From contig JAGAXP010000001.1 of the NCBI GenBank assembly GCA_017940955.1, positions 1-36,329 of the forward strand: 36,329 nucleotides of DNA. The letters are read 5' to 3'. The notes beneath the pieces are model-generated. The model was not told the origin of the DNA, searched no databases, and saw only the letters and a list, made by a program, of their open reading frames with translations. Of the stretch, positions 34,562-36,329 are shown piece after piece; positions within the stretch are counted from its first letter, which is position 1, and each line of letters starts with the position of its first letter. The DNA comes from Oribacterium sp. (GTDB lineage: Bacteria; Bacillota_A; Clostridia; Lachnospirales; Lachnospiraceae). The translations under genes were made by a program, and so were the position numbers.

Positions 34562-36329
34562 TTATCTACTCCTATTTGAATATGTTGCAAGTTCCGAACT
34601 GATTCTAGGTGAAACTTCACCAACAAGAGTTCCGGAATCAAGTATTACCTGTAAGTTACTCATTCTGTCTTCTAACGAAGAGAATTCATTTCTTAAATTG
34701 TCAAGGCTATTAACGATGTCACGATTCGTCACGCTTTGTACATCTACTGCCATACTTTGAACATCATCAACAATTCCCGGTACTGTTCCTCTCACAGCTA
34801 TTCCTGGTTGTCCGTTAAACATACTGGAAATTATTCCGTTTCCATTTTGAATTTGTGATAAATCCAGAACAGGAGTGATTCTGGGATTAAGTTCATCAAG
34901 CTCGGACATTGAATCACTGATACCGGAAAGAGAAGCTTTCAACGTGTTAAGCGCTTCTTTAGATACAGATCCACTGGCATCGGTAACAGATTTAGCATAA
35001 TGACTGATACCATTTGCCATACCAATACTAAAATATTTACCTGTATTATAGGTTTCTTTAGACGGTGAATGTTCATCAAGAACACGATTTGCTTCGTTTA
35101 AAGCTTCTCTAGCTGCATCAGCAGCTGCATTTATAGCTAAATACTTATTGTCAATAATACCGTTATGCAAGCCAAGCATCAGGAAGTAACCTGCGTTATA
35201 GAAAGGTACTTCCCATGAAAGAATGGCAGATTGTCCTGCACTGGCAACGTCACCAAAAGCAGTTGCTATATCTCCCGTACGATCATTTATCGCAGTAACA
35301 ATAGTATTTATAAGATCATTTGCAGAGTCTCTAGCTTTATTCTTAGCTTCGTAATTAGAAAACGTAGATATAAGAATGTCTCTCTTACTTGTGAATTCGT
35401 TACTTGTATAATTGCCAATAACACGATTCATTTCGGTAGAGAAAGAATCCACTAAATCATCAGCTGCTGATCTCATTCTGCTCTTTCCGTTATCATTATG
35501 GATAGCAGTTATCATCGCATTTCTGGAGGTCATAAGGCCGTTATCTGTGAAATCTTTAAAATCAGCTTCGATTTGTTCGACCATAGCAGCCGTCAATTTA
35601 GACGCACCTGATTTAATGTTCTCTTTTGATTCATCAGATGAGAAAGATGTAGCAAGGGCTTCTGCAAGAGCGACACCGGCAGCTACAACACTCTGAATAT
35701 CAAATGTTAACATTCCACTTTCATCAAGTTTTGTCGAAAGATCTAACATTTCGCTAAGGAATGTAGACAGCGAAGAAAGCAGATCCATATCAACGTCTTT
35801 GACGTTATTGTAATATGTAAGTAATCCTGCGCCCAAGTCGCCAATTGCATTACCGAATTCACCAAGATCACTGTCACCTGTGAAAAGCGAAAGTAAGCCG
35901 CCTGTTTCAGGAACTTTTTCTGCAAAGGCAGCCAAAGCTTCAGCAGCTGCTGTCGATTTTATAACAACATTCGAATCTATTGAACTGATCTGATTTGCAT
36001 AGTCAACGAAACCCGGAGCAAAGGCATTAAGTTCATCTGCAAACGATTCGAGAGGTGATTTACCGGTTGTAAGTTTAGTTAAGATACCGTTGATGCCATT
36101 AAGAACAGCTTCTGCGCTTAATATCTTTACCATTCTGGCAACTCTTGCAATGGAATTTACTACTTCTTCATCTACCTTTTTAATGTTATCGGCATTGATA
36201 AAGAAATCTTTACCTTTTACTGCAAAGTCAGAGAGATCTTCACCCATCTTAGCGAATCCGTCTCCGCCTGTAAGCCAATCTCCCAACCCTGTTATTACTG
36301 TAGATGTGGTTAATGACGTAATGATTGAA
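34562..36329 (-). CDS. Tail tape measure protein, C-terminal part (gene runs off window)
   Basis: 588 residues visible; the frame stays open to the right edge, so the N-terminus lies outside. Ala/Ser/Asp-rich helical segments with many ALA/LAE phrases give the usual tape-measure look. The C-terminal part carries the signature FYNAGYFLMLGLHNGI and ANRVLDEHSPSKETYNTGKY followed by FSIGMANGI, typical of tape-measure ends in Gram-positive phages. The protein sets tail length and leaves with the DNA. A TTG at 36286 is inside the gene and not its start. Confidence 0.85.
   Translation of the reverse strand, partial: SIITSLTTSTVITGLGDWLTGGDGFAKMGEDLSDFAVKGKDFFINADNIKKVDEEVVNSIARVARMVKILSAEAVLNGINGILTKLTTGKSPLESFADELNAFAPGFVDYANQISSIDSNVVIKSTAAAEALAAFAEKVPETGGLLSLFTGDSDLGEFGNAIGDLGAGLLTYYNNVKDVDMDLLSSLSTFLSEMLDLSTKLDESGMLTFDIQSVVAAGVALAEALATSFSSDESKENIKSGASKLTAAMVEQIEADFKDFTDNGLMTSRNAMITAIHNDNGKSRMRSAADDLVDSFSTEMNRVIGNYTSNEFTSKRDILISTFSNYEAKNKARDSANDLINTIVTAINDRTGDIATAFGDVASAGQSAILSWEVPFYNAGYFLMLGLHNGIIDNKYLAINAAADAAREALNEANRVLDEHSPSKETYNTGKYFSIGMANGISHYAKSVTDASGSVSKEALNTLKASLSGISDSMSELDELNPRITPVLDLSQIQNGNGIISSMFNGQPGIAVRGTVPGIVDDVQSMAVDVQSVTNRDIVNSLDNLRNEFSSLEDRMSNLQVILDSGTLVGEVSPRISSELATYSNRSR

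Overview
The window is part of the genome of a temperate siphophage, or the same phage as a prophage, of a low-GC Gram-positive anaerobe. A gut-type Clostridia/Lachnospiraceae host is likely, by inference from the tail-module families and from near-universal GGAG/GGAGG ribosome sites. I see no tRNA, rRNA, CRISPR array or insertion sequence. Everything is read leftwards (minus strand) except the integrase.

Right half (36329 to 18042) is the tail, lysis and host-recognition module in transcription order: tape measure (cut by the window edge), distal tail protein, a small protein, a 1778-residue tail protein ending in an S74 self-cleaving chaperone domain, endolysin, a run of small conserved virion-associated proteins, BppU-like and collagen-like fibre pieces, and then a complete diversity-generating retroelement (DGR). 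The DGR consists of the variable target protein, Avd, the template repeat (TR) and the reverse transcriptase. XkdX, a second BppU-like protein and a holin close the module. TR (20326-20446) and VR (20937-21057) are both 121 bp and differ at 13 positions, every one an adenine of the coding-strand TR.

Centre (17840 to 16625): a plus-strand tyrosine integrase with an N-terminal zinc ribbon, with repeats in the flanking 200 bp that look like arm-type attachment sites.

Left half (16610 to 1) is a long leftward series of small, mostly unknown genes. Many encode single-pass membrane proteins, with two DUF6353-type paralogues, a formate/nitrite-channel homologue, a deoxyribosyltransferase-like protein and several DNA-binding proteins, including one that joins XRE, sigma-region-4 and RNA-polymerase alpha-CTD modules. 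The genes are cut into short units, most by a terminator followed by one of 15 copies of a 26-bp promoter-like element. Two of these elements drive no gene but two related structured RNAs.

Four signals are not explained by ordinary annotation: (1) two arrays with a cytosine every fifth base, flanking one gene; (2) the word ATATAA, about 75 times on the plus strand and about five on the minus, regardless of gene direction; (3) the 15-copy element with a conserved CTTTTTACA box exactly 5 bp from a TATAAT; (4) the twin RNAs sharing a 22-nt block. A plausible but unproven link is that the XRE-sigma4-alphaCTD protein reads the 15-copy element. All counts were made by eye.
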